A DNA stretch of 64,000 bases, taken from Betaproteobacteria bacterium SCN1 (GTDB taxonomy: Bacteria > Pseudomonadota > Gammaproteobacteria > Burkholderiales > Thiobacillaceae). The notes below the pieces were generated by a model that ran no database searches, had not been told where the DNA came from, and saw nothing but the letters and a program-made list of their open reading frames with translations. The position numbers and the translations under genes are program-made. Shown one piece after another: positions 1 to 8,160 of this stretch. Within the stretch, counting starts at the first letter, position 1, and each line of letters starts with the position of its first letter. The stretch covers positions 1 to 64,000 of the forward strand of contig WBSF01000008.1 in assembly GCA_008923315.1 (NCBI GenBank), given 5' to 3'.

Positions 1-139
1 GGGCAGCTCGTGTCTTCGCACTCAGCGTCCCTGATGCGTTCGAAAAGCACTTTTTCAACGGCCTGTTAAGGGTTATCAGCATCAAGTATTTTCTTTTCCC
101 GAGCCTGTCGACGGGAAAAATATCATCCTGATTGGCGGG

Positions 140-2110
140 ATGAATGGCTACGGCAAGACATCCATTCTTGAAGCCCTCTATTTGTGCCTCTACGGCAAAG
201 ATGCGATGGTCCATCTCGCGCGGGCGGGGCTGAAGACGGACGAAAAGAAGGGCTATCCTACGTTTCTGGAGCGTGCGTTCAATGGTGAGGCATTGCGGAG
301 CGGTCTCGACACGATGGGTGTTCGCGTTGTTATCAACAAGACGAAGACCAAGGCTATTGATATTGGCCGCAAGTGGTATTTCCGCGCCAACGGAAACTGG
401 ACAAATGAAGAGGAGGCGGTTGTACGCCAGGTTGTCCGGGGAATTCCAGAAACGCCTAGGCAAGACGGACGAAACGGATTTCATTTGGCGGACTTGCTTG
501 ATGAGATTCAGTTCGTTCCTGCCCACGTCGCGCCTTTCTTTTTCTTCGACGGAGAGGAAGTAAAGAAGCTAGCCGACCAGTCGCGGCTGGAACAAGTAAA
601 GCAGGGGCTCGAAGGCTTGCTTGGCGTTGTCCTGCTGCGTTCTCTCGCGGAGCGTTTGAAAGGCTTTGAGGCAAACAAGCGCGGCGAAATCCAGTCGGTG
701 GACGAAGAAAACCTCGCCCGCCTGCTGTCGACATTGACGGCAAATCAGGAACAGCTTGCGGAACTCAAGGCGGATGCAGAGCACAGCGAGGAAGAGCGTC
801 TGCGACTAAGGGCTGAGCAACAGTCACTGATTGAACGGATTACTGCTGCTGGCGGTGGTGGTGGCGATATCGCTACCGTAAGAGACCTTGTCGAAGAACG
901 CGAGCAGCTGCGAAATAAACTTAAAGATAGCCGGCGAAAGCTTGAGGAAATTCTGTCGGGCCGCCTGCCCTTTCATCTTCTTCCGAAAGAGTTGTTAGAA
1001 GAGTTTAGACGGCAACTCATTGCGGAGATCAAGCTATCGGACTGGAACGCTGAGAAGCGCGCGCTGGAACCGCGTAAAGCCGAGTTTGAAACGGCGTTCA
1101 TGGCGCAGTCCGTGCCGACAATTGAACCTGCGTTGACGGAGGAACAACTAGCTGCAATTAAAGAGCGCCTGGAGGCTGCGTGGGCAAGTCTCTTTTACCC
1201 GCCCCCAGCAGACTGCGCGAGAGAATCCGTGCACGACTACCTGCAGGAGGGTTTGCGTCAGACAGCCCTGGAGTTCATGGATACGATTAGCCTTGGGCAG
1301 CGCGAGATCCAAGAGTTGCTTACAGACCAACAGGGTTTGCAGCAGCGCATAGATGAACTTGGCCGAAAGATTTCCCGCCTTGAGGGCATTGATCGTGACG
1401 GGACGCTGGCGGCGTTGAAGAAACAACTCGAAGATATTCAGGTGAAGATGGATGATTGCGCCGAGAGAGTTCGTTCCGACGATAGAAAAATTACAACGCT
1501 GCAGGCACAAATCCAGTCTCAGACTGCGGAATATAACCGGGAAAAAAATGAACTTGATAAGTCTAGTCCCGTAAGAGCGACACTTGAACGCTCTGAACGA
1601 GTACGACGCGTAATCGAGGAGGTGATTCCTACATTATTTCCGTTGAAGGTGAGGGCGCTCGCTAGTGCGATGACAACCGTCTATAAACAGCTGGCGCATA
1701 AAGACCAGGTGGACAAAATAAAGATTCTCGATGATGGCACGACGCAGATACTTGGAAAGACGGGTAAGGAAATTACGTTTGACAGGTCCGCTGGCGAGAA
1801 TCAAATCTTTGCAACGGCGTTGATTGCTGGATTGGCGAAAGTCTCTGGCGTCAAAGCGCCGATGGTGGTTGATACCCCATTAGGACGGCTAGACAGCAAG
1901 CATCGGGAAAACATCCTTAGATTTTGGACCAGCGAGAAGGCGCGGCAGGTTATCTTGCTATCGCAAGATGAAGAAATCGACTACCACTTTTACAAGTCGA
2001 TCCAAGACAGCGTTGGCAAGACATACCTTCTTGAACATTTAGATGTTGGGGATGGCATTGGTCGCACGACGGCGCACGAAGACAAGTACTTTATTAGGGG
2101 CCGGCGATGA
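140..2110 (+). CDS. DndD-like SMC/ABC-type ATPase (N-terminus incomplete or shifted)
   Basis: Large ATPase of the DNA phosphorothioation (Dnd) DndD type, expected to work with DndC and DndE in exchanging DNA backbone oxygen for sulfur. Visible parts: P-loop end NGYGKTS at residues 2-8, a FFFFDGEEV motif at 133-141, a long charged coiled coil from about 165 to 520, an ABC-type signature RSAGENQ near 549 and Walker B MVVDTP near 575. The homologous frame continues upstream of ATG 140 (PEPVDGKNIILIGG), so the first P-loop glycine lies before this ATG. The frame closes at a TGA at 32-34 with no ATG, GTG or TTG in between. The true start is therefore lost, frameshifted or non-canonical. It overlaps the next gene by 4 nt. 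A Rad50/SMC-like defence ATPase is the alternative. Confidence 0.75.
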   Translation: MNGYGKTSILEALYLCLYGKDAMVHLARAGLKTDEKKGYPTFLERAFNGEALRSGLDTMGVRVVINKTKTKAIDIGRKWYFRANGNWTNEEEAVVRQVVRGIPETPRQDGRNGFHLADLLDEIQFVPAHVAPFFFFDGEEVKKLADQSRLEQVKQGLEGLLGVVLLRSLAERLKGFEANKRGEIQSVDEENLARLLSTLTANQEQLAELKADAEHSEEERLRLRAEQQSLIERITAAGGGGGDIATVRDLVEEREQLRNKLKDSRRKLEEILSGRLPFHLLPKELLEEFRRQLIAEIKLSDWNAEKRALEPRKAEFETAFMAQSVPTIEPALTEEQLAAIKERLEAAWASLFYPPPADCARESVHDYLQEGLRQTALEFMDTISLGQREIQELLTDQQGLQQRIDELGRKISRLEGIDRDGTLAALKKQLEDIQVKMDDCAERVRSDDRKITTLQAQIQSQTAEYNREKNELDKSSPVRATLERSERVRRVIEEVIPTLFPLKVRALASAMTTVYKQLAHKDQVDKIKILDDGTTQILGKTGKEITFDRSAGENQIFATALIAGLAKVSGVKAPMVVDTPLGRLDSKHRENILRFWTSEKARQVILLSQDEEIDYHFYKSIQDSVGKTYLLEHLDVGDGIGRTTAHEDKYFIRGRR

Positions 2111-3648
2111 GCGAATTGAACATCCAGCAAATTCTCAATTCGCGTTTCCGCACGAGCGCTGAGGCAGATCGAACGACGGTCGCGCTAATGGGCAATCTAG
2201 GCCTCTCGACCAAAGCCAATGTTGCACGCTTAGCTATCGGACGGTCATTGGCACTGGGCCCTTTTGCGGATGAAGGTATAGATGCAAAAGGGCTCGAAAT
2301 TCCGGCGGCGTCGCTGTTCTCTCAAGAGGATATCGGTGTTTGGGTGGGGCTGGTGGTCACGCATGCGTGCCGGAACGGACTCGAACCGATTGATACTATG
2401 GACGCGTTTCGTGCAGCTGTACGGAAGCACTGGCACCGTGGCGCCTCGTTGCTGCTGCAAGATTGGCAGGGCGCAAATGGTGATTTCGATAAATTCCTGG
2501 AAACACTGATCGTTAGACGCGCGGGACTACCCGAGGACGCACAGAGCACGCCCAAAACTCCCTCAGGTACAAAGCCAACTGAAAAGCCAACGGAGATTTC
2601 TTCTGCATTGGTTAAAGCACTTGCGGAAATCGGTGTTACCGCAGAGGTTCGCGGCTTTGTTCATGGTCCGCGCGTTACGCGATACAAGGTTTATCTCGCT
2701 GACGTCAATCAAAAGCCAAGGCTGGAAAAGGGCATGGACCGCTTGAGTCTGGTCCTGAACCTGCAAAAGGCCAAGCCTATCCTTGGGCCTGGCGAGGAGG
2801 CGAAGACAATTAGCCTTGATGTGCCACGGCCTGAAAGCACATGGGAGGTCGTTCCATTTTCCCGCTTGCGTGAGTGGGCGAGTGCCACGCCTGTTGAAGA
2901 CGGGAAGCTGATGGTATTCCCGGGTGTTGACGTATTGGGCAATCCTTACTCATTCGACTTAGCATCCGCACCACATTTGTTGGTGGGCGGGACGACTGGA
3001 AGTGGCAAGAGCGTCTGTTTGCATTCTCTTATTATGTCGCTGATGCTCAGGCTTCCTCCTGCAAAGCTACAGCTTGCGCTGATTGATCCCAAACAGGTCG
3101 AGTTTTCAGTATATGAGGGGTGTGATTACCTTTATGGCGGCGATGTGGCAGTCGACATCTCGATGGCCCGAGAGCGAATTCTTGAGTTGGTGGCAGAAAT
3201 GGACTCGCGCTACCAGAGGTTCATGTCCGCAGGTGTCACGAACATTGCCGAGGCGAACAAACGCGGTATGGCATTGCCCTACATAGCGGTGTTTATTGAA
3301 GAGCTCGCCGATTTAATTCTTCAGGATCGAGACATTGAGGGCCACGTCGTCAGGCTTGCTCAAAAGGCGCGTGCGGCAGGTATCCACCTTATCTTGGCTA
3401 CCCAGCGACCTGACGCAAAAACATTCTCGGGGCTGGTTCGCAGCAATATCCCTGCGCGTATCGCGCTCACTGTTCAGCGTGGTACCGAATCCACAATCAT
3501 TTTGGATGAAACGGGCGCTGAGGATCTGCTCGGTAAGGGTGACATGCTTGTAAAAGCGAAACCTGGTGGCGAGGCCGAGCGGGTTCATGGCGTCGTGGCA
3601 CTTCGCTCTGATCAAGAGTCAGTCGTGCGGGAACGAGCTGCCCGGTAG
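2107..3648 (+). CDS. DndE-like domain fused to FtsK-type DNA translocase
   Basis: A 513-residue two-part protein. Residues about 14-115 resemble DndE (DUF1832): RFRTSAEADRTT, a KANVARLAIGRSL helix and a GLEIPAASLF stretch. DndE binds DNA in phosphorothioation systems. A Pro/Thr/Lys-rich linker (about 143-165) leads to a full FtsK/SpoIIIE motor: a beta-type domain about 165-280, Walker A GGTTGSGKS at 294-302, DPKQVEF at 328-334, Walker B YIAVFIEELADL at 392-403 and ILATQRPD at 429-436. There are no FtsK membrane helices and no obvious gamma (wHTH) domain. The ATG overlaps the DndD-like stop by 4 nt, so the two are translationally coupled. The inferred role is an ATP-driven DNA-tracking subunit of the same modification or defence complex. 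Confidence 0.8.
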   Translation: MSELNIQQILNSRFRTSAEADRTTVALMGNLGLSTKANVARLAIGRSLALGPFADEGIDAKGLEIPAASLFSQEDIGVWVGLVVTHACRNGLEPIDTMDAFRAAVRKHWHRGASLLLQDWQGANGDFDKFLETLIVRRAGLPEDAQSTPKTPSGTKPTEKPTEISSALVKALAEIGVTAEVRGFVHGPRVTRYKVYLADVNQKPRLEKGMDRLSLVLNLQKAKPILGPGEEAKTISLDVPRPESTWEVVPFSRLREWASATPVEDGKLMVFPGVDVLGNPYSFDLASAPHLLVGGTTGSGKSVCLHSLIMSLMLRLPPAKLQLALIDPKQVEFSVYEGCDYLYGGDVAVDISMARERILELVAEMDSRYQRFMSAGVTNIAEANKRGMALPYIAVFIEELADLILQDRDIEGHVVRLAQKARAAGIHLILATQRPDAKTFSGLVRSNIPARIALTVQRGTESTIILDETGAEDLLGKGDMLVKAKPGGEAERVHGVVALRSDQESVVRERAAR

Positions 3649-3658
3649 GCATTGGCTT

Positions 3659-4138
3659 ATGAGCACACTAGATAATTCGAAGAGCGACGATAAACGAGGA
3701 ACAACTGAGGCCATTCTTTTATATGGATTGTTCGCGCTGGTTATTGGCGGGGGAGCTGGTGTTTGGCTACCACTTCTGATTCCCGGAAAAGCACTTGCTG
3801 CCGATGGGCTCGCGACCTATGTGTTCGCGGTCCTAGCGCCCTTGTTAGCTGATGCTGTATTGCATGAGCCATATTGGTCCGAATTGTCCAAAACAGTTCG
3901 CATGCGAATTGTCTTCGGCTGCGGGCTCGCCGGCGTACTTGCTCTCGTCGCTCTTATTCGCGATGGTAAGGACGGTGACTGGACGGCTGGGTTGCTCGGG
4001 GTCACTCTTGCATTGATTGTGTGGTTCTTTATCGCAAAGTTTTCGCACAGATTTGAGCCTGAGCCTGCTGTGCCGCCGAAGGGGTCCCTCGGCGGTTCGG
4101 TTGTATCTCCCGACAAACTGGGCGGCGGAGGACTGTGA
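3659..4138 (+). CDS. Small four-helix membrane protein of the Dnd-like cluster
   Basis: No family recognised. The ATG at 3659 (159 residues) was preferred because an earlier in-frame start at 3566 would overlap the FtsK gene deeply and add a non-membrane leader. After a polar N-terminus (NSKSDDKRGTTE) come four hydrophobic segments of about 20 residues: near 18-41, 50-70, 85-105 and 112-132. The tail is proline- and glycine-rich (PEPAVPPKGSLGG). It starts 10 nt after the FtsK gene and its stop overlaps the next start by one base (TGATG). It is thus very likely co-transcribed with the DndD/DndE-FtsK genes. A membrane-anchored accessory or effector role is only an inference from context. Confidence 0.6.
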   Translation: MSTLDNSKSDDKRGTTEAILLYGLFALVIGGGAGVWLPLLIPGKALAADGLATYVFAVLAPLLADAVLHEPYWSELSKTVRMRIVFGCGLAGVLALVALIRDGKDGDWTAGLLGVTLALIVWFFIAKFSHRFEPEPAVPPKGSLGGSVVSPDKLGGGGL

Positions 4139-5358
4139 TGTCGAATTCATCCTTTGAATCGTCAGAAATCATTCGTCCCGCGATTGAAATCTCTCAGCCC
4201 CTGGGAAATTTCTACGCATTTTCATTGCGGGCCGACCTCTTAGGGGAAATCACTTATTCCCAGCCCGCCGAAGCAATAGCGCGGATGGACCGCGAGGAAG
4301 ACAACAAGGGTGGGTATTCAATATTTGGCACGCAGCGCGGCGAGGATAGAAAGCGTCTAGATGAGATCGCGTCTTTCATCAGAACCACGGAAGCGACATT
4401 TCCAAATTCCATAATTCTCGCTGCGAATTACGACAAGGATGGCCGGTATATCGACGATGAGGAAATAAAATGGATCGTTGAACGTTCTAGTGACGGCCTA
4501 TGCTGGATCAAGATACCAACACGTGAGCGAACCGCATCCATTATCGATGGCCAGCATCGGCTACACGCGTTTGACCGGCTACCGGCTGACGCAAAAGAAA
4601 GGAAGATGGAACTGCTATGCGTGGTGTTTCTCGAGCTACCGGTTCCTTATCACGCATACGTATTTGCCACGATCAACTTTAACCAAAAGAAGGTTGATCG
4701 CAGCCTTGCGTATGACCTTTTTGGGTTTGATGTTGACGAACGGCCGGTGGAGTATTGGTCGCCAGAGACGCTGGCCGTTTATTTAGCGAGACTATTGAAC
4801 ACGGATCAGGGGTCACCTTTCTACAAATGCATACATCCTGCAGCAGATACCGACAAGATCTTCTTAGGCGAAGGCAAGAATGTGGCGAATATTCGTGTTT
4901 CGATGGCCACGGTTGTCGATGGCATATTGCGTTTGATATCTAGAAATCCCAAGGAAGATCGGAATATCGTCCGAAGACCTGAGAATAAGGAACGTGGTAG
5001 GGGAAGCCTCCGGCCCATTGATGGATTCCCTTTACGCGGCTATTACCTCCGCGGAAACGACCGTGCTCTGTACGAAATCTTGTTTAACTATTTCAGTGCT
5101 GTGCGGAGCACCATCTGGGAATCCGTTGGGCCAGGCTCATATCTTCGTAAGACTGTAGGCATCCAGGCGCTCTTCGATGTGCTTAAAGAAATCGTGAATC
5201 ACAGGCCGATTACAGCCGTAAGCTTCTCAACAGCGTCGCTTATCGAATTACTTCAGCCTTGCTCATTGCTTGATCCTAACGGAGACAAATATCAGGCTTC
5301 TGGTATCGGCCGGAGTGCAATTCGTCGGGATTTATTGGAAGCGCTAGCACAACGCTAG
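4138..5358 (+). CDS. DGQHR-domain protein, DndB-like
   Basis: A 406-residue protein with the diagnostic DGQHR motif at residues 137-141 (context TASIIDGQHRLHAF), followed by a FATINFNQKKV segment typical of the DGQHR/DndB family. DndB proteins accompany DNA phosphorothioation genes and are reported to act as regulators of the modification genes. Start: ATG 4138 shares one base with the previous stop. A GTG directly before it (4135) is the alternative. It is the last gene of the visible low-GC cluster. A DNA-binding or regulatory role follows from the family and not from any catalytic residue seen here. Confidence 0.75.
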   Translation: MSNSSFESSEIIRPAIEISQPLGNFYAFSLRADLLGEITYSQPAEAIARMDREEDNKGGYSIFGTQRGEDRKRLDEIASFIRTTEATFPNSIILAANYDKDGRYIDDEEIKWIVERSSDGLCWIKIPTRERTASIIDGQHRLHAFDRLPADAKERKMELLCVVFLELPVPYHAYVFATINFNQKKVDRSLAYDLFGFDVDERPVEYWSPETLAVYLARLLNTDQGSPFYKCIHPAADTDKIFLGEGKNVANIRVSMATVVDGILRLISRNPKEDRNIVRRPENKERGRGSLRPIDGFPLRGYYLRGNDRALYEILFNYFSAVRSTIWESVGPGSYLRKTVGIQALFDVLKEIVNHRPITAVSFSTASLIELLQPCSLLDPNGDKYQASGIGRSAIRRDLLEALAQR

Positions 5359-5800
5359 CTGATTGATCCTTCTTGATGGATGTAGCAAAAGATGAGTGCA
5401 GTGGGCACCTAGCACTTTGAATTAGAAGAGCAGTCCAGATTCTGTTTGCTGCCGAGCGAGTGACAAGCTCGGCCGTTTCGGCGGCAGAGGCATTGCCGCC
5501 GGCAAATACAAAAACGGTGACTTGGTGGGTGCGGAACGCGTCGAGTTCGGCGGGGCGCCGGCGAATGTGTTTGTCGCGCGTGATGACGATCCAGCCTTCG
5601 CGGCCTGCCACTTCCAGCCAGGCTTCGTCGGGTGCATCGGGCGCAAAGCGCTGATGATGGGCAATGTAGGGTGCGCCCAGCTTGTCCAGGGCTTCGCCCA
5701 GCAGGCGGCTCCAGGCGCAGCGATCAACGAACAGGGGGATCTGTTCAGGCGGCGCGGCGCTGTTCGAAGCGAAGGGCTTCTTCGATTTCTTTTTCGTCAA
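5276..5800 (-). CDS. PIN-like (DUF5615-type) toxin, C-terminus apparently replaced
   Basis: A 174-residue PIN-like nuclease of the type paired with DUF433 antitoxins. Residues 22-115 carry family features: PLFVDRCAW, APDAPDEAWLEVAGREGW, IVITRDKHIRRR with its Asp, and a FVFAGGNASAAE strand-helix. After about residue 118 (TRSAAN) the sequence becomes unlike the family. It runs into low-GC DNA and ends inside the 3' end of the DndB-like gene on the other strand. The native C-terminal helix is thus probably lost at the island junction. Its ATG lies 56 nt inside the upstream antitoxin gene. Toxicity may be reduced or lost. Confidence 0.6.
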   Translation of the reverse strand: MTKKKSKKPFASNSAAPPEQIPLFVDRCAWSRLLGEALDKLGAPYIAHHQRFAPDAPDEAWLEVAGREGWIVITRDKHIRRRPAELDAFRTHQVTVFVFAGGNASAAETAELVTRSAANRIWTALLIQSARCPLHSSFATSIKKDQSASVVLALPINPDELHSGRYQKPDICLR

Positions 5801-6449
5801 CGTTGTAGTCGAGCGCCATGTCTTCCAGCGAATCGCCAGCCTGGAAGCGGTCGAAAATGACCTCGGTCGGCACAGCGGAAGCCGTCAGAACTGGACGCCC
5901 GAACGACAGGCAGGGATCGATGACCACCGATTTCGGCTGGGTGGCCTTGTCGTCCGAACTGCGGCTGTAGGGGAACAGCTTGATCGGGTTGCCCTGGTTG
6001 TCGCGCTCGATGCGCGACAGGGCAAGTTCGAATTCCCCTCTGAGGGCTTCCTGGCCCTGGCGGGAGACGTTCAAAAGTTTGCTGGCGTGTTCGACAAACA
6101 GGTCGATGCCGTTGGTTCTGAACTGGCGATCGATGAGCGGCCGGTCCACCCCGAGCTGGCTGCGCAGGTATTCGACACTGTCGCGCACTTTGGGCAGGCT
6201 GACGCGATGCACGCGCCGGGTGACCGCAAGCACATGCAACTCGCACAGATTGGCAAAGGACAGCAGCTTGTTGTGTGCATCGGCAGCCCGGATGACTGCC
6301 TTGAAGCTCACGCGGCCATCGGCCCGGCGTTTCTGGCCAAAACTCCAGGCGTTGACGGTGGCCGGGGACAAATTGAGGATGTATGCGGCTTCGCGTGCCG
6401 GGTAGGCTGGCTTGTCGAAAATGGCGGCCTTGTCTGTGTGCTGGGGCAT
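5745..6449 (-). CDS. DUF433-domain antitoxin
   Basis: A 234-residue protein with a predicted helix-turn-helix-like N-terminus (AREAAYILNLSPATVNAW) and a C-terminal DUF433 region. The latter is seen in CLSFGRPVLTASAVPTEVIFDRFQAGDS followed by the acidic DEKEIEEALRFEQ helix. DUF433 proteins neutralise PIN-like toxins, and the toxin gene follows with a 56-nt overlap, the usual order. The ATG at 6449 (MPQHTDK) was chosen. Upstream in-frame ATG codons give an Arg/Pro-rich leader with no family resemblance. The G+C content is that of the host chromosome, unlike the island next to the toxin. Confidence 0.65.
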   Translation of the reverse strand: MPQHTDKAAIFDKPAYPAREAAYILNLSPATVNAWSFGQKRRADGRVSFKAVIRAADAHNKLLSFANLCELHVLAVTRRVHRVSLPKVRDSVEYLRSQLGVDRPLIDRQFRTNGIDLFVEHASKLLNVSRQGQEALRGEFELALSRIERDNQGNPIKLFPYSRSSDDKATQPKSVVIDPCLSFGRPVLTASAVPTEVIFDRFQAGDSLEDMALDYNVDEKEIEEALRFEQRRAA

Positions 6450-6543
6450 AGGGCGGCATCTTATCCCAACGGCAGTGCTGAAGCATCCCGGTGCCGCCCG
6501 ATGCGGTAGCGGTAGAAGATTTGCCTGTTGGCGCGGCACGCAC

Positions 6544-6786
6544 TCACCGCACCCGCCGCTCCACCGTCAGTACATCCCCCCCTGCATCCACCACGGCATA
6601 CAGCCGGGGTTGGGGGCGGCCGGCCCAGTTGGGAGCGGGCAGGGGGCTGTCCAGGTAGATGACCTGGGCGCCGTCGAGCTGGCGTTCCACCTGGCCGTGG
6701 GCCAGCAGGTCGTTCAGGGCGGCGATGCTGATGCCGCGCTGCTTCATGCGGCTGAAGGCCAGGGGGCTGATCTTTCCGAGTTTCAT
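6544..6786 (-). CDS. Small DUF4258-like protein divergent from lexA
   Basis: An 80-residue protein of unknown function. The stretch FSRMKQRGISIAALNDLLAHG loosely resembles small DUF4258-type proteins, some of which are toxin-like. The rest (QVIYLDSPLPAPNW, LYAVVDAGGDVLTVERRVR) looks like a short beta sheet. The ATG at 6786 has a good ribosome-binding site (AGGAGA, 7 nt before). An ATG 13 codons upstream has none. The gene faces lexA across an intergenic region with two SOS boxes, so LexA control is plausible but not shown. Confidence 0.5.
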   Translation of the reverse strand: MKLGKISPLAFSRMKQRGISIAALNDLLAHGQVERQLDGAQVIYLDSPLPAPNWAGRPQPRLYAVVDAGGDVLTVERRVR

Positions 6787-6851
6787 GCTGGGTTCTCCTG
6801 TGGGTGTGGATGCGAGCGTGCGCATTGGTTTTTTCCGCTGGGATCTTTATA

Positions 6852-6867
6852 CTGTATGTAAATACAA
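6852..6867 (+). promoter_or_regulatory. SOS box 1 (imperfect LexA site)
   Basis: CTGTATGTAAATACAA matches the proteobacterial LexA consensus CTGT-N8-ACAG except for the last base. It directly abuts the perfect second site, the tandem arrangement known from autoregulated lexA promoters. It lies between lexA and the divergent small gene. Confidence 0.7.
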
Positions 6868-6883
6868 CTGTATATGCATACAG
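6868..6883 (+). promoter_or_regulatory. SOS box 2 (perfect LexA site)
   Basis: CTGTATATGCATACAG is a perfect palindromic LexA operator, 18 nt before the lexA ATG. The AGGAAG ribosome-binding site follows it. It predicts autorepression of lexA and possible co-control of the divergent gene. Confidence 0.9.
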
Positions 6884-6901
6884 TAAAGAAAGGAAGCCCC
6901 C

Positions 6902-7504
6902 ATGCGTGACCTCACTGCCCGCCAGGAAGAAATCCTTGCCCTGATCCGCGAATGGATCGAGACCACGGGCCTGCCGCCGACGCGGGCGGAAATCGCCGAG
7001 CGCTTCGGCTTCAGCTCGCCCAATGCGGCGGAGCAGCATCTCAAGGGGCTGGCGAAAAAGGGCGTGCTGGAGCTGGTGCCGGGCACCTCGCGCGGTATTC
7101 GTTTGCCGGGCGGCGGCGGCCTGCCGCTGGTGGGCCGGGTGGCGGCGGGCAGCCCGCTGCTGGCGCAGGAACACATCGAGCGGCACGTGCAGGTGGAGGC
7201 GGCGCTGTTTGCCCCGCGTGCGGATTACCTGTTGCGCGTGCGTGGCATGAGCATGAAGGACATCGGTATCCTGGACGGCGACCTGCTGGCGGTGCACAAG
7301 ACGGCCGAGGCGAAGAACGGTCAGGTGGTGGTGGCGCGCATCGGCGACGAGGTCACGGTCAAGCGCCTGGACAAGCGCGGCCGCACGGTGCGCCTGCTGC
7401 CGGAAAACCCCGAGTTCGAACCGATCCTGGTCGATGCGGCCAACGATGGATTTGCCATCGAAGGGATCGCGGTGGGGGTGATCCGCGCGGGAACGTCGTT
7501 CTAG
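6902..7504 (+). CDS. lexA: LexA SOS repressor
   Basis: A 200-residue transcriptional repressor of the SOS DNA-damage response that self-cleaves when RecA is activated. The N-terminal winged helix ([36 protein letters not shown]) is followed by the cleavage site RVAAGSPL (Ala-Gly bond). The S24-type catalytic Ser lies in [10 protein letters not shown] and the Lys in VTVKRL. Length is typical of the family. The ATG at 6902 follows an AGGAAG ribosome-binding site. The two SOS boxes immediately upstream indicate autoregulation. Its stop overlaps the convergent neighbour by 3 nt. Confidence 0.97.
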   Translation: MRDLTARQEEILALIREWIETTGLPPTRAEIAERFGFSSPNAAEQHLKGLAKKGVLELVPGTSRGIRLPGGGGLPLVGRVAAGSPLLAQEHIERHVQVEAALFAPRADYLLRVRGMSMKDIGILDGDLLAVHKTAEAKNGQVVVARIGDEVTVKRLDKRGRTVRLLPENPEFEPILVDAANDGFAIEGIAVGVIRAGTSF

Positions 7505-8160
7505 TTTTGATCGGTGGCGGTGTCTGCCAGCCGAAGGATGTCGCGATAGCCGCCCGCCACCATCGCGCGGGCGGCCTGCAGTAAAGCCGGCTCGGGCGAA
7601 TCGAGGCCGTCCAGTTGACGCAGCAGTGCGGTCCAGTGCGCGCGCTGGTTGGCCACGCTGCGCGGCACGGCGTGGCCCTGGCGGCGCAGGTCGGCGGTGC
7701 GGCTCACCAGCTTGAATTTGGCCGCTTCCAGTTGCGGCGGCAGCGGCAGGCTCAGATCAAAGGCGATGTCGACGCGGGTGGCGGCATCGATGTCGCGGTC
7801 TGCGGGCGGCGGACGCCACGAGAGGGCATCGGGGGCCGGCGCGTCGCAGGCGGGGTCGAGCGGGAATTTGTAGAACCCCCATTTCGCGCCCATCCAGCAT
7901 TCCAGCAGCACGCGGTCGTCGTCCAAGGTGCAGCGTTCGCCGGTAAACGCGAGCGGTGCGTCGGTGCCGGGCAGCGGGCCGTAGGCACGCGGGTCTTGTT
8001 TCCATCTGGAAAAATCGCGATTCGGCGGCGCGCCGTAGTCGGCTTCGAGCGCGCGCCAGAGCGCAATGAAGCGGCCATAGTCGGCGCGGTAGTCGGGGTT
8101 GCGGCGCAGGAATTCCCAGGCCCACTGGTCGCGGGTCAGACGGGCCAGGATATCACTCAT
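7501..8160 (-). CDS. Conserved protein of unknown function (DUF6499/DUF2285-like N-terminus)
   Basis: A 219-residue soluble protein. Its start ([20 protein letters not shown]) has the W-x-W-E-x-x-R-R-N-P-x-Y pattern found in proteobacterial DUF6499/DUF2285-type proteins annotated as transcriptional regulators. The remainder has no recognised motif. The ATG at 8160 overlaps the stop of the upstream lipoprotein gene by 4 nt, suggesting one transcript with it and selO. Its stop overlaps the lexA stop convergently. Function unknown. Confidence 0.6.
   Translation of the reverse strand: MSDILARLTRDQWAWEFLRRNPDYRADYGRFIALWRALEADYGAPPNRDFSRWKQDPRAYGPLPGTDAPLAFTGERCTLDDDRVLLECWMGAKWGFYKFPLDPACDAPAPDALSWRPPPADRDIDAATRVDIAFDLSLPLPPQLEAAKFKLVSRTADLRRQGHAVPRSVANQRAHWTALLRQLDGLDSPEPALLQAARAMVAGGYRDILRLADTATDQN

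Noticed and set aside
5340-5460. tRNA or direct-repeat attachment site at the island edge
   Set aside because: No tRNA-like fold, no T-loop consensus and no integrase in the visible part. The left end of the island is outside the window.
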